DNA from: Planctomycetota bacterium
GTDB taxonomy: Bacteria; Planctomycetota; UBA11346
Assembly (NCBI GenBank): GCA_013816485.1
Contig: JACDEI010000001.1
Location: forward strand, 124,001 to 188,000
DNA: 64,000 nt
Reading direction: 5' to 3'
Position numbers and translations under genes: made by a program
Notes under the pieces: generated by a model
What the model was told of the DNA's origin: nothing
Seen by the model: only the letters and a program-made list of their open reading frames with translations
Databases searched by the model: none
Part shown: positions 1 through 8,831 of the stretch, in pieces
Position numbering within the stretch: position 1 is the stretch's first letter
Layout: the number at the start of each line of letters is the position of its first letter

Positions 1-115
1 GCAATCCGGCGAAGGACGCGGTCCGCGTCACCAGCCGGCGCATGCCCGTCAGGCCCGAGACGGCGGCGACGGGCGGTTCGACCTGGGCGGGTACGGGCAA
101 TGCGGCGGTTTCCAT
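1..115 (-). CDS. N-terminal fragment of an unidentified protein, cut by the window edge
   Basis: An open frame begins with ATG at 115 and runs off the left edge. About 38 residues are visible, starting METAALPVPAQVEPPV, with an Ala/Pro/Val-rich start and then a basic stretch (MRRLVTRTASF) that could precede a membrane helix. It lies 21 bp downstream of the glycosyltransferase stop on the same strand, so it probably belongs to the same exopolysaccharide operon. No family can be assigned from so little sequence. Confidence 0.5.
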   Translation of the reverse strand, partial: METAALPVPAQVEPPVAAVSGLTGMRRLVTRTASFAGL

Positions 116-136
116 GGACGGTCCAGAGCGTTCCGC

Positions 137-1063
137 TCAGGTGCGCCGGAAGAATCGGCCGATGCCCGCTGCCAGACGGAGCCTGGTGCGGTTGAGCAAG
201 AGTTGGAACGGGGAATACAGCGCGACCGGATGTGAAACGTGCTCCCAGTAGTGTTTGTCCGCCGCAGACGGCGGTAGGCCGCGGAGGGCATCGTAGAGGA
301 AATGGCGTTCCCAGGTCTTCGGTTTGCCAATGGCGTGCGCCAGCAGATAGCCACCGGGAACGAAGCCCATGGCATCCTTGCCGGCGATGCTCAGGGGCCA
401 ATCGCCGGTGTGCAGCGCCGCATTGAGCGCGTCCTGATCAAGATTGTGAAACGGAAAGGAGCGATCGTGTTGACGCAGGCTGTCGGCCTGGCCATAGGTG
501 ATTGCGATGGTGTCCTGCATCTTGACCCATTGCTCAAGGACGCTGCGCAAGGCGACCGGTAGCGCGATGAAGCCGGAGTTGATGTAACAGGAACGGGGAC
601 GATCCAGTTTGATGCCCCGCTCGCCAAAGAAGCGTCGCCATGAGTGACGCAATGGATGGTCATTGCCGACCTGGTCGAAGAGATCGCCACAGAGCGCTAC
701 GGCCCCGTCGCTCCAGTCGCGGATCATCTGCCACTTGCACAGCAAGGTGATGTCCGAATCGAAATAGCTGATGCGGTCGGTACCCGGATACCACTCGTCG
801 ATGGTGCGCAGCATGAACTGCGGTTTGTACGAGGCGAGATGTGGTCCTGGTGGCAACTCCACCAGGCGCAGCGTCACGCGGTCGCCCACGACACGTGCCA
901 CGCCGTCAGCGTGCAACGGGAACCGGTTGGCCCAGGCCGGAGGTGCTCCGCGGTATCCGGCGCATACCACGCCAGTGAATCCCGCCGCATCCAGCGAATT
1001 AATCAATGCCGCCACGCCCATGGCATAGTGGCCTTCGAAGAGGGTGCAGACGACATCAAGCAT
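137..1063 (-). CDS. Glycosyltransferase-like protein, exopolysaccharide locus
   Basis: A 308-residue protein when started at MLDVVCTLFEGHY. The opening (VCTLFEGHYAMGVAALINSL) and the acidic motif YFDSDITLLCKW resemble nucleotide-sugar transferases of the GT-A fold, where a DxD motif binds the metal and sugar nucleotide; here the motif is DSD. A second possible ATG at 1138 would add 25 residues (MLPHTLDRAALY) that do not look conserved, and neither start has a clear ribosome site. It lies 127 bp downstream of the polysaccharide export gene on the same strand, which supports a role in making an exported polysaccharide. Its sugar specificity is unknown. Confidence 0.65.
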   Translation of the reverse strand: MLDVVCTLFEGHYAMGVAALINSLDAAGFTGVVCAGYRGAPPAWANRFPLHADGVARVVGDRVTLRLVELPPGPHLASYKPQFMLRTIDEWYPGTDRISYFDSDITLLCKWQMIRDWSDGAVALCGDLFDQVGNDHPLRHSWRRFFGERGIKLDRPRSCYINSGFIALPVALRSVLEQWVKMQDTIAITYGQADSLRQHDRSFPFHNLDQDALNAALHTGDWPLSIAGKDAMGFVPGGYLLAHAIGKPKTWERHFLYDALRGLPPSAADKHYWEHVSHPVALYSPFQLLLNRTRLRLAAGIGRFFRRT

Positions 1064-1190
1064 GCGTAAACCTTGGGAAGCCGACGGTAGCGAGTTGACC
1101 GCATAGAGAGCGGCGCGATCTAGGGTGTGCGGGAGCATTGTGGCGCGGTCAGGTGGTGCAGGTGACGTCGTTCGCGATCGTAACGGCCGT

Positions 1191-2111
1191 TCAGAACCTG
1201 CTCTCGGGGACGAAGATGGTATCGCCCGGCTGCAGAGCCGGGTCTTCCGACTTGCTGTCGCCGTTGAGGATGCCCTGGACGTCGACCACCCGCACGGCAC
1301 TGCCGGCACGGATGAGCTGCACCTGGTTTTGGCGAGCGTAAACTTGGAAGCCTCCCGCCAGGCTCAGCGCCTTCGAGACCGTCAGATGACCCTGCCCGGG
1401 AAGGTTCAGGGCGCCCGGCGTGCGCACTCGCCCGATGACGAAGATGCGATCGAGCCGCGGGACCATGACCATGTCGCCAGGTTGCAGAACGATGTCCTGG
1501 TTTATGCCCGGAGAGGTCGGCCCCACTTTGACGGGCAGGTACTGCTTGGAGCCCTTCTGGTCGGCCAAGTCGCGGATCACGAAGACGCCATTGCGGTTGG
1601 CGTCATCGAGGAAGCCGCCGACTTGGACGATAGCCTGCACCGCGCTCAGGTCGGTGAAGGGGGTGAGCTTGACCGCTTCCTGGCGCGCCACGCTGCCCAT
1701 CACGAAGGCCTGCCGCTGCGCATACTCGACCACCGACACCGAGGTCGGCGCCTTGCGGATGAAGCCGTCCTCCAGGCGGCGCTGGATCTCAGCGGCGATG
1801 GAGACGGTGTCCTTGCCGGCGACCACCACCTCGCCGATCAACGGGAAGTCCACGGATGAGCTGGCGGTCATGCGCGCCGTGGTCGCGAGATCGGGTTCGT
1901 TGAAGACATCGATGCGCAGCAAATCGCCTGGGATCGGTTGGTAGGCATGCAAGGCGTCGATGGCGTGCAGCGGGGAATCTTCGGCGATCGCCGATTGGAC
2001 CAGCACGATGAGCAGCAGCTGGGTGGCTACTGCCGCACGCCGGAGGAATTGCCGAGGATATGAAACGTGGTGCGGCGGAGCGTGAGCGGCTGGATGGATT
2101 GGAGTGGCCAC
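1191..2111 (-). CDS. Polysaccharide export protein, Wza/OMA type with SLBB domains
   Basis: A 306-residue protein. A hydrophobic stretch near residues 25-45 ending in SAIAEDS looks like a signal peptide. The Poly_export segment follows (YQPIPGDLLRIDVFNEPDL), then two SLBB-like segments (FVMGSVARQEAVKLTPFTDL; IFVIGRVRTPGALNLPGQG), each ending in an LQPGD(M/T)-type turn. This is the family that forms the outer-membrane exit channel for capsular or exopolysaccharide. No lipobox Cys is seen, unlike enterobacterial Wza. The start lies in a longer N-terminal tail, so the true start may be a few codons in. It is divergent from the tyrosine-kinase co-polymerase gene, the usual partner. Confidence 0.85.
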   Translation of the reverse strand: MATPIHPAAHAPPHHVSYPRQFLRRAAVATQLLLIVLVQSAIAEDSPLHAIDALHAYQPIPGDLLRIDVFNEPDLATTARMTASSSVDFPLIGEVVVAGKDTVSIAAEIQRRLEDGFIRKAPTSVSVVEYAQRQAFVMGSVARQEAVKLTPFTDLSAVQAIVQVGGFLDDANRNGVFVIRDLADQKGSKQYLPVKVGPTSPGINQDIVLQPGDMVMVPRLDRIFVIGRVRTPGALNLPGQGHLTVSKALSLAGGFQVYARQNQVQLIRAGSAVRVVDVQGILNGDSKSEDPALQPGDTIFVPESRF

Positions 2112-2224
2112 GTGTTCTCACAGTCTCATAACAAAAAGGGCAGCAACGGTTCCGAGTCTCCGATTGAGCGACGTGAACGGCAATTTCATAGATGTCCCAG
2201 TAGGGTGGGGCAAGCAGCAATATG

Positions 2225-2241
2225 CCCTGCAAATTGCAGGG
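2225..2241. promoter_or_regulatory. TGCA-N3-TGCA dyad, putative enhancer site
   Basis: A perfect 17-bp palindrome around one central base (CCCTGCAA-A-TTGCAGGG). It sits 40 bp upstream of the sigma54-like promoter at 2281. The same dyad recurs near other sigma54-like promoters of this window (18646, 22491, 22537, 36851, 43268, 57667, 8757). Confidence 0.5.
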
Positions 2242-2280
2242 AATTTATCCGTCGTTCTCCGACAACGATGCGACATGCTG

Positions 2281-2298
2281 TCGGCAGTATTTTTGCTT
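2281..2298 (+). promoter_or_regulatory. sigma54-like promoter before the tyrosine-kinase gene
   Basis: TCGGCAGT-N4-TTGCTT. The GG (2283) and GC (2295) are 12 bp apart as sigma54 requires, the -12 element is consensus, and the -24 element has C in place of T. The predicted start is near 2308, 77 nt before the ATG at 2385. Confidence 0.45.
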
Positions 2299-2384
2299 CA
2301 CGACAGGCGCGTCAGAACGAGGGAATATCATATGAAGATCCATGGTGATCAGTGTTCAGGCGTCGAATTGCGGGCGATAGGACC

Positions 2385-4460
2385 ATGAGCAGCCATTCGC
2401 CGCATACACCGTCATTCGGTGACCTCTGGCACGTTTGCAAACGCCACGCCGTCATCGTCATCCTGGTGGGGATGGCCATCGCTGCGGTGGTGATGTGGGG
2501 TGCCAGCAAAATCGTCCCCATCTATCGCGCCAGCACGACCCTGGCGCTCGACCGTGGCTCCAAGCCGGTGTTCCAGGGCGAACGGGATCCCGTCACCGAT
2601 CAGAGTCTGCTGAATGCCCAACGCGATCTGCTGCTCTCGACGCCGACCCTCTCGCTGGCGGTTCAGAACGACATTTTCCATCGGAGCCCTCCTTACGCGG
2701 GGCATCCGGATCCCGTAGGCGTGCTCCGTCAGCGGTTGGATCTGAATGTCAGTCGCGAAAGTGCGGCGATCACTGTTACCCTGCGTGACGAACAACCGGA
2801 GCAGGCCACCGCGTTGCTCCAGGCGGTGGTCGCGACGTTCCTTGAGCGCTTGCGTGATCATCGCGAAGAGCGCATCAGTCAGTCCTTGTCGCTGCTCGAG
2901 CGGCAGGTAGCCGAAGCGCGCGCCAAGTTGGAAGAGTCTCGGGAGAACGAGCGCCAGTTTCGCGCCAAGAATGCCATCATCTCCACCGACCCGGATGGCA
3001 ATTATGTCGCAGTCAGGCTGCGCCAGCTTAACGCGGTGCGGGCAGAGATCACCACCCAGATCGCATCTGATGACGCCCTCGACCATCAGTTGATGGCAGC
3101 GCGGCTGCAGACGGATCCCGAAGCGCGACTGCAATCCTTGCTGCATATCGAGGCGGTGAGCCAGGACGCAACGGTGATCACCACCAATCGCGCCATGGGC
3201 GAGATCAGGGACCACGAACGGCAGCTCAGCCAGCGGTATCTGGAGAAATACCCGCGCCTGAAGGAGACCCGCGCGCAGTTGGCTGCCAAACGCGAAGAAC
3301 TGCAACGCGCGGTCGAGGATGCTGGCCAAGCCATCGACAAGAAGCACGAGAAACTGCGCATCCAGGCGCGCACCTGGGATGAGCAGATCGTCAAGGAGGA
3401 GGAGAATCTGCGATTGTACCGCAACAAACTCTTCGCCTTGCAGGTTCTGGGCCAGGAGACCGCATCGCAGGAGAAGTTCTTCCTGCAATTGCAGGGCCGC
3501 CTCAATGAGGAGCGCGTCACCAGCCAACTCCAGGCATCGACCATGAATGTCATCGAGCCGCCGCGCGCAGAACCTCAGGCGATCAACGTCAGACCAACGG
3601 CCACCAAGGCCGTCGCTGCGGGGCTCGCCTTGCTGGGCGGAATCCTTGCCGCCATTGCGGTACATGCGTTGGCCCGTCGCGTGCATGGGATTGCCGAAGC
3701 CGTGGCGATCACGGGTCTGCCGGTGATCGGCCGCATACCATACGTAAAAGGTCTGAATCCGGTCACTCGTGCTGGCCATCACGAGCAACATCCTGCATTG
3801 GCGGAGGGATTCCGCGGACTGCGAACGTCCATTTCGCTGCTCTTGAACCGTCCAGGCTGTGCGGTGGTGGCGGTGTGCTCAAGTGATTCACAGGAAGGAA
3901 AAACCTCGGTCTGTGCGCATCTGGCCATCAGCCTCGCCGCCACCGGCGCTCGCGTGCTGTTGATCGACGCTGATTTGCGCAACCCGCATCTCCATCTCGC
4001 GCTGGGCGAAACCATCACCACGGGCTTCGAGACCCTGCTGGCCGCCGACTCTGGTGAAGTGCCAGCCATCGTCTTTACCGCCCACAAGGGCCTCAGCTTC
4101 ATGGGGGTCGGTAAACGACCAACGAATCCAGCGGAGTTGCTGCACAGCCGCATCTTGCCGGAAGTGCTGGCCGCGTGGCGCCAAGTCTATCACTACATCG
4201 TCATCGACACCCCACCGCTGGGACCGGTCCTGGATGCGTTGGTGGTCGGCAATCTCAGCGACGTGGCGTTGGTGGTGGTGCGTGATCGCATGACGTCGAA
4301 AGCGGAGTTGGCACGCACCATGGCCACGCTCCATCAGATCCACGGCAAGGTGACGATGGGCCTGGTGATGAACGCAGAACGCGGTGAGCGCTCCAAATAC
4401 GGATATCCCTATCTCTATTCGACCACTGCCAGCCAAGCACCGCTGGTGGCCAAGTCCTGA
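2385..4460 (+). CDS. Wzc-type tyrosine kinase and polysaccharide co-polymerase
   Basis: A 691-residue protein. TM1 is at about 24-42, a long coiled-coil-rich periplasmic part follows, and TM2 is at about 409-429. A cytoplasmic BY-kinase domain comes last. The P-loop is DSQEGKTS (about 499-507), Walker A' is LLIDADLRNP (about 524) and Walker B is VIDTPP (about 607). The C-terminus carries the tyrosine cluster KYGYPYLY that is autophosphorylated in this family. Such proteins control chain length and export together with the outer-membrane channel, which is the divergent neighbour. The ATG at 2385 was chosen over an upstream GTG at 2352 because the Wzz-like N-terminus begins here. The gene overlaps the 3' end of the convergent phosphopantetheinyl transferase gene by 46 bp. 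Confidence 0.9.
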   Translation: MSSHSPHTPSFGDLWHVCKRHAVIVILVGMAIAAVVMWGASKIVPIYRASTTLALDRGSKPVFQGERDPVTDQSLLNAQRDLLLSTPTLSLAVQNDIFHRSPPYAGHPDPVGVLRQRLDLNVSRESAAITVTLRDEQPEQATALLQAVVATFLERLRDHREERISQSLSLLERQVAEARAKLEESRENERQFRAKNAIISTDPDGNYVAVRLRQLNAVRAEITTQIASDDALDHQLMAARLQTDPEARLQSLLHIEAVSQDATVITTNRAMGEIRDHERQLSQRYLEKYPRLKETRAQLAAKREELQRAVEDAGQAIDKKHEKLRIQARTWDEQIVKEEENLRLYRNKLFALQVLGQETASQEKFFLQLQGRLNEERVTSQLQASTMNVIEPPRAEPQAINVRPTATKAVAAGLALLGGILAAIAVHALARRVHGIAEAVAITGLPVIGRIPYVKGLNPVTRAGHHEQHPALAEGFRGLRTSISLLLNRPGCAVVAVCSSDSQEGKTSVCAHLAISLAATGARVLLIDADLRNPHLHLALGETITTGFETLLAADSGEVPAIVFTAHKGLSFMGVGKRPTNPAELLHSRILPEVLAAWRQVYHYIVIDTPPLGPVLDALVVGNLSDVALVVVRDRMTSKAELARTMATLHQIHGKVTMGLVMNAERGERSKYGYPYLYSTTASQAPLVAKS

Positions 4461-5188
4461 ATCCTCCAGCAATGAGGCCGCCAATCGCTCCCCATTGCCG
4501 CCACGGTAGCGGCATGTCCAGGAATGAGCGGAAGTGCGGCGAGTGTCCAGCGCTTGATATCGTCAGGGTCGTGGCGGGTCGCGAGCAATTCCGGTTCCGC
4601 ATCCGGGTCGACTGCGACATCGAAGCGGTCAGGTTCCACCGCCAGCCCGTCTCCACGCGCCTTGAGGTAGGCCTCCTTGCGGGTCCAGCAGGCGAAGAAT
4701 CCGGCTTCGCGGCGGTCGGCAGGCAAGCTGGCAAGTGCGGCGGCTTCAGCCGGCGAACAAATGCCCGTGAGCTCATCGGCGATGCCCGCGCGCAGTTCTT
4801 CGACATCGACGCCGACTTCGCGCCCGCTTGCCAGCGCCAGCAGCACCGCATTTCCGGAATGGGCGAGATTAAAACGCAGGTCACGGGCGCTGTTCGTCAG
4901 CCGCGGCTTGCCATGCGGTCCGCGGGCGAACCTCAGCGCACGGGCGCGGCCGGCACCACACGCCGCCAATACTACCCGCGCCAACGCGCGCGCCGCCAGC
5001 GAGCGCAGACGGTCGTCGCTGTGTCGCAACCGGGCGGCATGCTCACGCTCATCGACCGCGAGCAGCGGCAGCAGCGGCTCCCACCAGGGTTCGCCATCCA
5101 GAGCTCCCCACCAGACCTGCACCTCTCCCGCCGCAAGCGCTGGCAAAGCGGCGGTGCAGGGGATCCACGCTGCGGCGGGCGTTGGCAT
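4415..5188 (-). CDS. 4'-phosphopantetheinyl transferase, Sfp type
   Basis: A 257-residue protein when started at MPTPAAAWIP. Family motifs are plain: FNLAHSGN, GVDVEEL with the Mg-binding acidic residues, and FFACWTRKEAYLKARGDGL with the W-x-x-KEA-x-x-K signature. The enzyme moves 4'-phosphopantetheine from coenzyme A to a carrier-protein serine, activating carrier proteins of fatty acid, polyketide or peptide synthesis. No carrier or synthase gene is in the window. It is divergent from the barrel gene at 5287 and converges on the kinase gene. A start at 5272 is also open but adds an Arg/Pro-rich tail not typical of the family. Confidence 0.88.
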   Translation of the reverse strand: MPTPAAAWIPCTAALPALAAGEVQVWWGALDGEPWWEPLLPLLAVDEREHAARLRHSDDRLRSLAARALARVVLAACGAGRARALRFARGPHGKPRLTNSARDLRFNLAHSGNAVLLALASGREVGVDVEELRAGIADELTGICSPAEAAALASLPADRREAGFFACWTRKEAYLKARGDGLAVEPDRFDVAVDPDAEPELLATRHDPDDIKRWTLAALPLIPGHAATVAAMGSDWRPHCWRIQDLATSGAWLAVVE

Positions 5189-5286
5189 ACCGGCGATAGT
5201 CGCGCAGCGGTGGTTCCGGCGCAACGCCTGTGGAGGCCGGGGCCTCGCCGTCACCACCGCCTCGACGTCCAACCGGAGTTTTTGCG

Positions 5287-6501
5287 ATGATATGCCGCCT
5301 GATCCCGCTGGTCGCCTCGTTGGTTATCCTTGCCCATCACGCGCTGCCGGCGGAGGAGGCCCCACCGCAGACGCTGATCGGCGATCTGTTGGTGGTGCCG
5401 CTCTCCGATCTGGTGCCGGGCAATGAACATATCGATATGCACGTGAAAGCCCTCGCTGGGGTGCGTGCCGACAGTCGTTTGCTGACCGGCGATGATGACT
5501 CCGGTGATGTTGCCCTGCGTGGCATCGCCGGATTCGATCTACGCTACAGTCCTGATGAAACCACTTTCACCCTGGTATCCGCCACCATCGAAGGTCGACG
5601 GTATATCAAGCACCGCGATCTGGACGGCCTGGGCGGAGCGGCATCGATCGACTACCGGAACCGCGGGCTGTTCTCGGCCGTCGTGGCTGGCGCGTCTTGG
5701 ATTCTCACCGACGAACTGCTGCTGGATACCGGCGAGCGCCTGGTCGGCGATACCTATCGGGCGGGTGCAGCACTGAAAAATCGCCAGAGACTGTCGCATT
5801 ACGACCTGGCAATCGAAGCCACCCGCAAAGATTATCGCGAAGGCGGCCGTCTGTTCGGCGCGGATGATTCCGACCACTACCGCCTGGCAGCTGATCTGCA
5901 TCTGGCTTGGGATTACGCCAGTGAAGCCTACCTCTTCTCGCATACGCGACTCGAGGATCTGCTCTACGACCGTCATGTGCTCTACGACGACAGCGTCGGC
6001 TTCTCGCAATCGATCGGCTGGAGCCGTCATATCGCCGAACGCAGTTCGTTTTCCGCTGAAGCCGGTCTCGTCCTGCGTCATTTCCTTGGTCGCGGTGCTG
6101 CTGACCCTGACAACCGCTTGGCGCCATTCGGGCTGATCTCAGTAATTTGGCCATGGGAAGAAGACAGCCGGCTGCGCGGACGAATCTTCAGCGATCTGCA
6201 GGATACCGCCACCCGCGCCGCCACCTGGGTCTACGGCACAGTCTGGGACGTGCGTTACCATCTGGCGGTCGCCACCCATTTGCTGGTCGAAGGGGGCATC
6301 CAGCAATTGCGCGACAGTGAAACGCCACCCGGAGGAACGCGCGAGGTGCGCACCGTGAGCGATGCCAAGATCGGCATCGAGCATCAGTTGCGGGTGGGTT
6401 GGGCGTTCAGGATCTTTGGCAGTTATCTTGAGAGCAGAGCGGAGGTCGGCAGTTCCTATCGCAATTTCTCGGCGGTTGGTGAGGTCGGATTCGTTTATTG
6501 A
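5287..6501 (+). CDS. Outer-membrane beta-barrel protein
   Basis: A 404-residue protein with a signal peptide (MICRLIPLVASLVIL, cleavage near ALPAEE). Alternating aromatic and polar strands continue to the end and it finishes with a C-terminal aromatic (EVGFVY), as barrel proteins do. The layout resembles the BBP2_2 family (PF10082) found beside exopolysaccharide genes, so it may help secrete or anchor the polysaccharide made by the genes at 137-4460. The ATG at 5287 has GGAG 7 nt upstream. The exact family is a guess from overall look. Confidence 0.7.
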   Translation: MICRLIPLVASLVILAHHALPAEEAPPQTLIGDLLVVPLSDLVPGNEHIDMHVKALAGVRADSRLLTGDDDSGDVALRGIAGFDLRYSPDETTFTLVSATIEGRRYIKHRDLDGLGGAASIDYRNRGLFSAVVAGASWILTDELLLDTGERLVGDTYRAGAALKNRQRLSHYDLAIEATRKDYREGGRLFGADDSDHYRLAADLHLAWDYASEAYLFSHTRLEDLLYDRHVLYDDSVGFSQSIGWSRHIAERSSFSAEAGLVLRHFLGRGAADPDNRLAPFGLISVIWPWEEDSRLRGRIFSDLQDTATRAATWVYGTVWDVRYHLAVATHLLVEGGIQQLRDSETPPGGTREVRTVSDAKIGIEHQLRVGWAFRIFGSYLESRAEVGSSYRNFSAVGEVGFVY

Positions 6502-6651
6502 ATGCGTGTGGTCAAATAGCTCATTTCTCCCGGTGTATAGGCCCTCTGCGGATTCCCGCAGGAGTAGTTCAGTAGCCCGTCCAAGACGCGTCTTGCACCC
6601 CAGCCGTTTTTAAGTCCGGAGCTCAACCGCACAGAGCATCTGTGGGACGAT

Positions 6652-7359
6652 TTACGAGCGAAACACTTCCTCAACCGAGTCTTTGACGATCTCGAAGCCG
6701 TCTTCCAACACCTCATCAACGCCGTTCGAATCCTCCACGACGAACCACGACAAATCACTTATCTCAGCGGATTCGTATGGATCATTCGTGGGAGACTGGT
6801 CGCTGAGTGGTATCAACGGATCGTGGCCGCGCGGGTTCTCTGCCCGGGCACCCGATCCGCCGTCACTGAAGACCGAGATGGTGTAGGCGATCGCCTCCTC
6901 GCGGGTGGCGAAGGACATCGCCGTGCCGGTCAATTGCACTTGCACGAACCAGCGTCCATGTTCCTCCCAGATCTTCACCGGAGGACTGATGATCGTGGTA
7001 GCTTTGCCGCGTTCACGGCGTCCGGGTGACCTGGGTATCTTGACCGCATTGAAGGTCGACGACTCCTCGTTCACGGCGACATGCACGCCACCGGCAAGTT
7101 CAAGCGCATGGCGGTAGGATTGCGACGCCGCGAGATCATCGGTCTTCACCGTGATCTGGGGCTGGGAAACCCCAGGATGGCCAACCTCGACGGTGATAAG
7201 CACCATCCAACAGGGAGCGATCGCGCACAGCCGGGATTTACCAGGATGGGCTGGCTTGACGGAGATCGCATTCTGTGGGGCTCCCACGGCCAGCAGCCTC
7301 AGCCGCATGACCTCGACGGATTGTTTGCTGGGGGACAAGGCGGTAATGGTGTAGTGCAT
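6652..7359 (-). CDS. Hypothetical protein with acidic C-terminus
   Basis: A 235-residue protein starting MHYTITALSPSKQSVEV, with GGAGG a few bases before the ATG at 7359. It has two weakly similar segments about 80 residues apart (WMVLITVEVGHPGVSQPQITV; WFVQVQLTGTAMSFATREEA). The tail is acidic (VDEVLEDGFEIVKDSVEEVF). It is the third gene of a minus-strand set: PAS protein, frameshifted lipoprotein, then this one. No family is recognised, and the first 15 residues overlap the remnant lipoprotein frame. Confidence 0.55.
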   Translation of the reverse strand: MHYTITALSPSKQSVEVMRLRLLAVGAPQNAISVKPAHPGKSRLCAIAPCWMVLITVEVGHPGVSQPQITVKTDDLAASQSYRHALELAGGVHVAVNEESSTFNAVKIPRSPGRRERGKATTIISPPVKIWEEHGRWFVQVQLTGTAMSFATREEAIAYTISVFSDGGSGARAENPRGHDPLIPLSDQSPTNDPYESAEISDLSWFVVEDSNGVDEVLEDGFEIVKDSVEEVFRS

Positions 7360-7524
7360 GGGGCCTCCGCGATGACGAGTGAGCAGAATCGACCGTCGAG
7401 GGAAACACTGAAGCAGGCGCCTTCGCCACGCAGATCGACGGTGGCGTTCTTGAGCACGACTGGGTTCCGCCGACCCGCAGGCGGTCACGCACAGCACGGG
7501 CACCAGGGGGAGTAAGCATCTCAT
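7299..7524 (-). pseudogene. Small lipoprotein gene broken by a frameshift
   Basis: The ATG at 7524 overlaps the stop of the upstream PAS gene as ATGA, a usual sign of translational coupling. It opens with a lipoprotein signal (MRCLLPLVPVLCVTACG). Right after this the frame becomes Arg-rich, while the next frame reads smoothly as VVLKNATVDLRGEGACFSV and on to a stop at 7299-7301. Joining the two needs a shift near 7450-7470. It is either a real frameshift or a sequencing error. The family is unknown. Confidence 0.4.
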
Positions 7525-8135
7525 GGCGCGCGCCGGGAGGTGCCGGTGGGCGTGCGCTGCGCCGCCACCAGATCGGTGAAACGCAAGTTGAGCTGGGCTA
7601 ACGCAGCTTCTGCCTGCCACAGCCAGAAGAGGATCGGATCATCGCCACGCAGCATGGCTTCCTCGCAGGGAATACGCGTGCGCAAGGCGACGAGATCCTG
7701 GCGGATCTCGTCGAGCCGACGCTGCATACCGAGCGGGTCGGCGAGCGGCGGTGTCATGCGCTTGATGGGCGCGCACACGCTCGCCGGAGACGCTTCATCC
7801 ACGCGGAATTCGAGGATCGCGTCAGTGTCGCGACGGTGGGCATGGATGCTGAGCGGTTTGCCGTCGGGAGTCGCCGCCAAAGTGACCAATAAAGTGGCCA
7901 AGGGCGCTGGGAACGGACTGAGCCCGCCCGCGACCGCGAGCGTCAGGGCTTGTCCGATGTCGGGCAGGCTGAGCAACAGCGAGCGTCCCAACAGGCGGTC
8001 CGCCGGCAGCCCGAGCCACTCGACCGCGCGTTGCGAAGCATAGCGGACATCGAGGTTCTCTAGGCTGACGATCAGCAGCGCCTGCGGAGCGGCGACTGTC
8101 GGCAGTGGCACCGGGCTGGATGCGGTACTGATCAT
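7521..8135 (-). CDS. PAS-domain protein, N-terminal phytochrome-like PAS
   Basis: A 204-residue protein started at MISTASSPVPLP (ATG at 8135). Residues about 15-110 (QALLIVSLENLDVRYASQRA, WLGLPADRLLGRSL) resemble the PAS_2 domain that opens bacteriophytochromes (LLVV... VSANA...LLGRSL). No GAF, PHY or kinase domain follows; instead there is a short helical tail (LDEIRQDLVALRTRIP). The conserved chromophore Cys of phytochromes cannot be placed. It may be a stand-alone sensor or a relic of a phytochrome gene. It is coupled by ATGA to the lipoprotein frame downstream. Confidence 0.55.
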   Translation of the reverse strand: MISTASSPVPLPTVAAPQALLIVSLENLDVRYASQRAVEWLGLPADRLLGRSLLLSLPDIGQALTLAVAGGLSPFPAPLATLLVTLAATPDGKPLSIHAHRRDTDAILEFRVDEASPASVCAPIKRMTPPLADPLGMQRRLDEIRQDLVALRTRIPCEEAMLRGDDPILFWLWQAEAALAQLNLRFTDLVAAQRTPTGTSRRAP

Positions 8136-8335
8136 GGGTTGATTCCTAGATCGGGAGTGGGCGTTCGGCGGAAACGCTGGCTGCGCTCGATGCACCAGCG
8201 CGCACGTTCAAAGCTGGAGGGTGGCAGCGACGGCGCTGCTTGCTGCTCGCGAGGCAGCGTCGTTTTGATGCTCTGCGGTGTGCTCGGACGAGGCATGGCG
8301 GGACCTGGCAAGAGGATTGAGGTGGTGATGGGTAC

Positions 8336-8614
8336 TCAGGACTTGCGACTGTCGGCTTTGCGTTTGGACGTCGCGGAACGACCGGCGGTTGCCCGTCCGC
8401 CACGGCGGCCACCCGTGCGTGCGGGCGATTGGTCGGTGGTGGTGCCGCGACCGGAGCCGGAAATCCGCCCACCGTGGGTCATCTTGTTGACGGTGGCCCA
8501 GGCCCGTGCCTCGGCTTCCGCTGCTGAAATACCACGTTTCTCGTATCCCGAACGGATGTGCGCTGCTTGGCGCTTCTGCTTGTCGGTGTAGCTGGATTTG
8601 TCGCCGCGTGGCAT
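8336..8614 (-). CDS. Conserved small basic protein (often annotated 'plasmid stabilization protein')
   Basis: A 92-residue protein starting MPRGDKSSYTDKQKRQAAHI and continuing with GYEKRGISAAEAEARAWATV. This N-terminus matches a widespread small family whose members often carry the doubtful name plasmid stabilization protein. The Arg/Gly/Ser-rich tail (RTGGRRGGRATAG) is likely disordered and could bind nucleic acid. GGAG lies about 6 nt before the ATG. A near-consensus sigma54 site lies at 8648-8664. In other bacteria such genes often sit among stress genes, but the function is unknown. Confidence 0.75.
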   Translation of the reverse strand: MPRGDKSSYTDKQKRQAAHIRSGYEKRGISAAEAEARAWATVNKMTHGGRISGSGRGTTTDQSPARTGGRRGGRATAGRSATSKRKADSRKS

Positions 8615-8647
8615 GGCAGCTCCAATGATGAGAGCTGTTCACACATC

Positions 8648-8664
8648 AGTCATAGATGTGCCAA
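8648..8664 (-). promoter_or_regulatory. Near-consensus sigma54-like promoter
   Basis: On the minus strand TTGGCACA-N4-TGACTG. The -24 element is perfect, and the -12 has AC in place of GC at the right 12-bp spacing. The predicted start is near 8637, 23 nt before the ATG at 8614. Confidence 0.35.
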
Positions 8665-8756
8665 TGCCGTGCGGTGAGTGACTGACCCGGAGTGCGCAGA
8701 GGCAGCGGACGCTGCCGGTGATGATCGTGCAGGATTCATCGCCAGCCACGTCGGGT

Positions 8757-8772
8757 TGCTGCAAGCTGCACC
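8757..8772. promoter_or_regulatory. TGCA-N3-TGCA dyad, putative enhancer site
   Basis: GCTGCA-AGC-TGCACC, 93 bp upstream of the promoter at 8648-8664. A second related half-site (ATCGTGCAGGAT, 8724-8735) is identical over 12 bases to the left part of the dyad at 36851. Confidence 0.4.
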
Positions 8773-8831
8773 TCGTGGGTATCCGTCAGCGCTCCCAGGC
8801 CGCTGCCCGGCAAACGCATGCGCGCCGGCGA

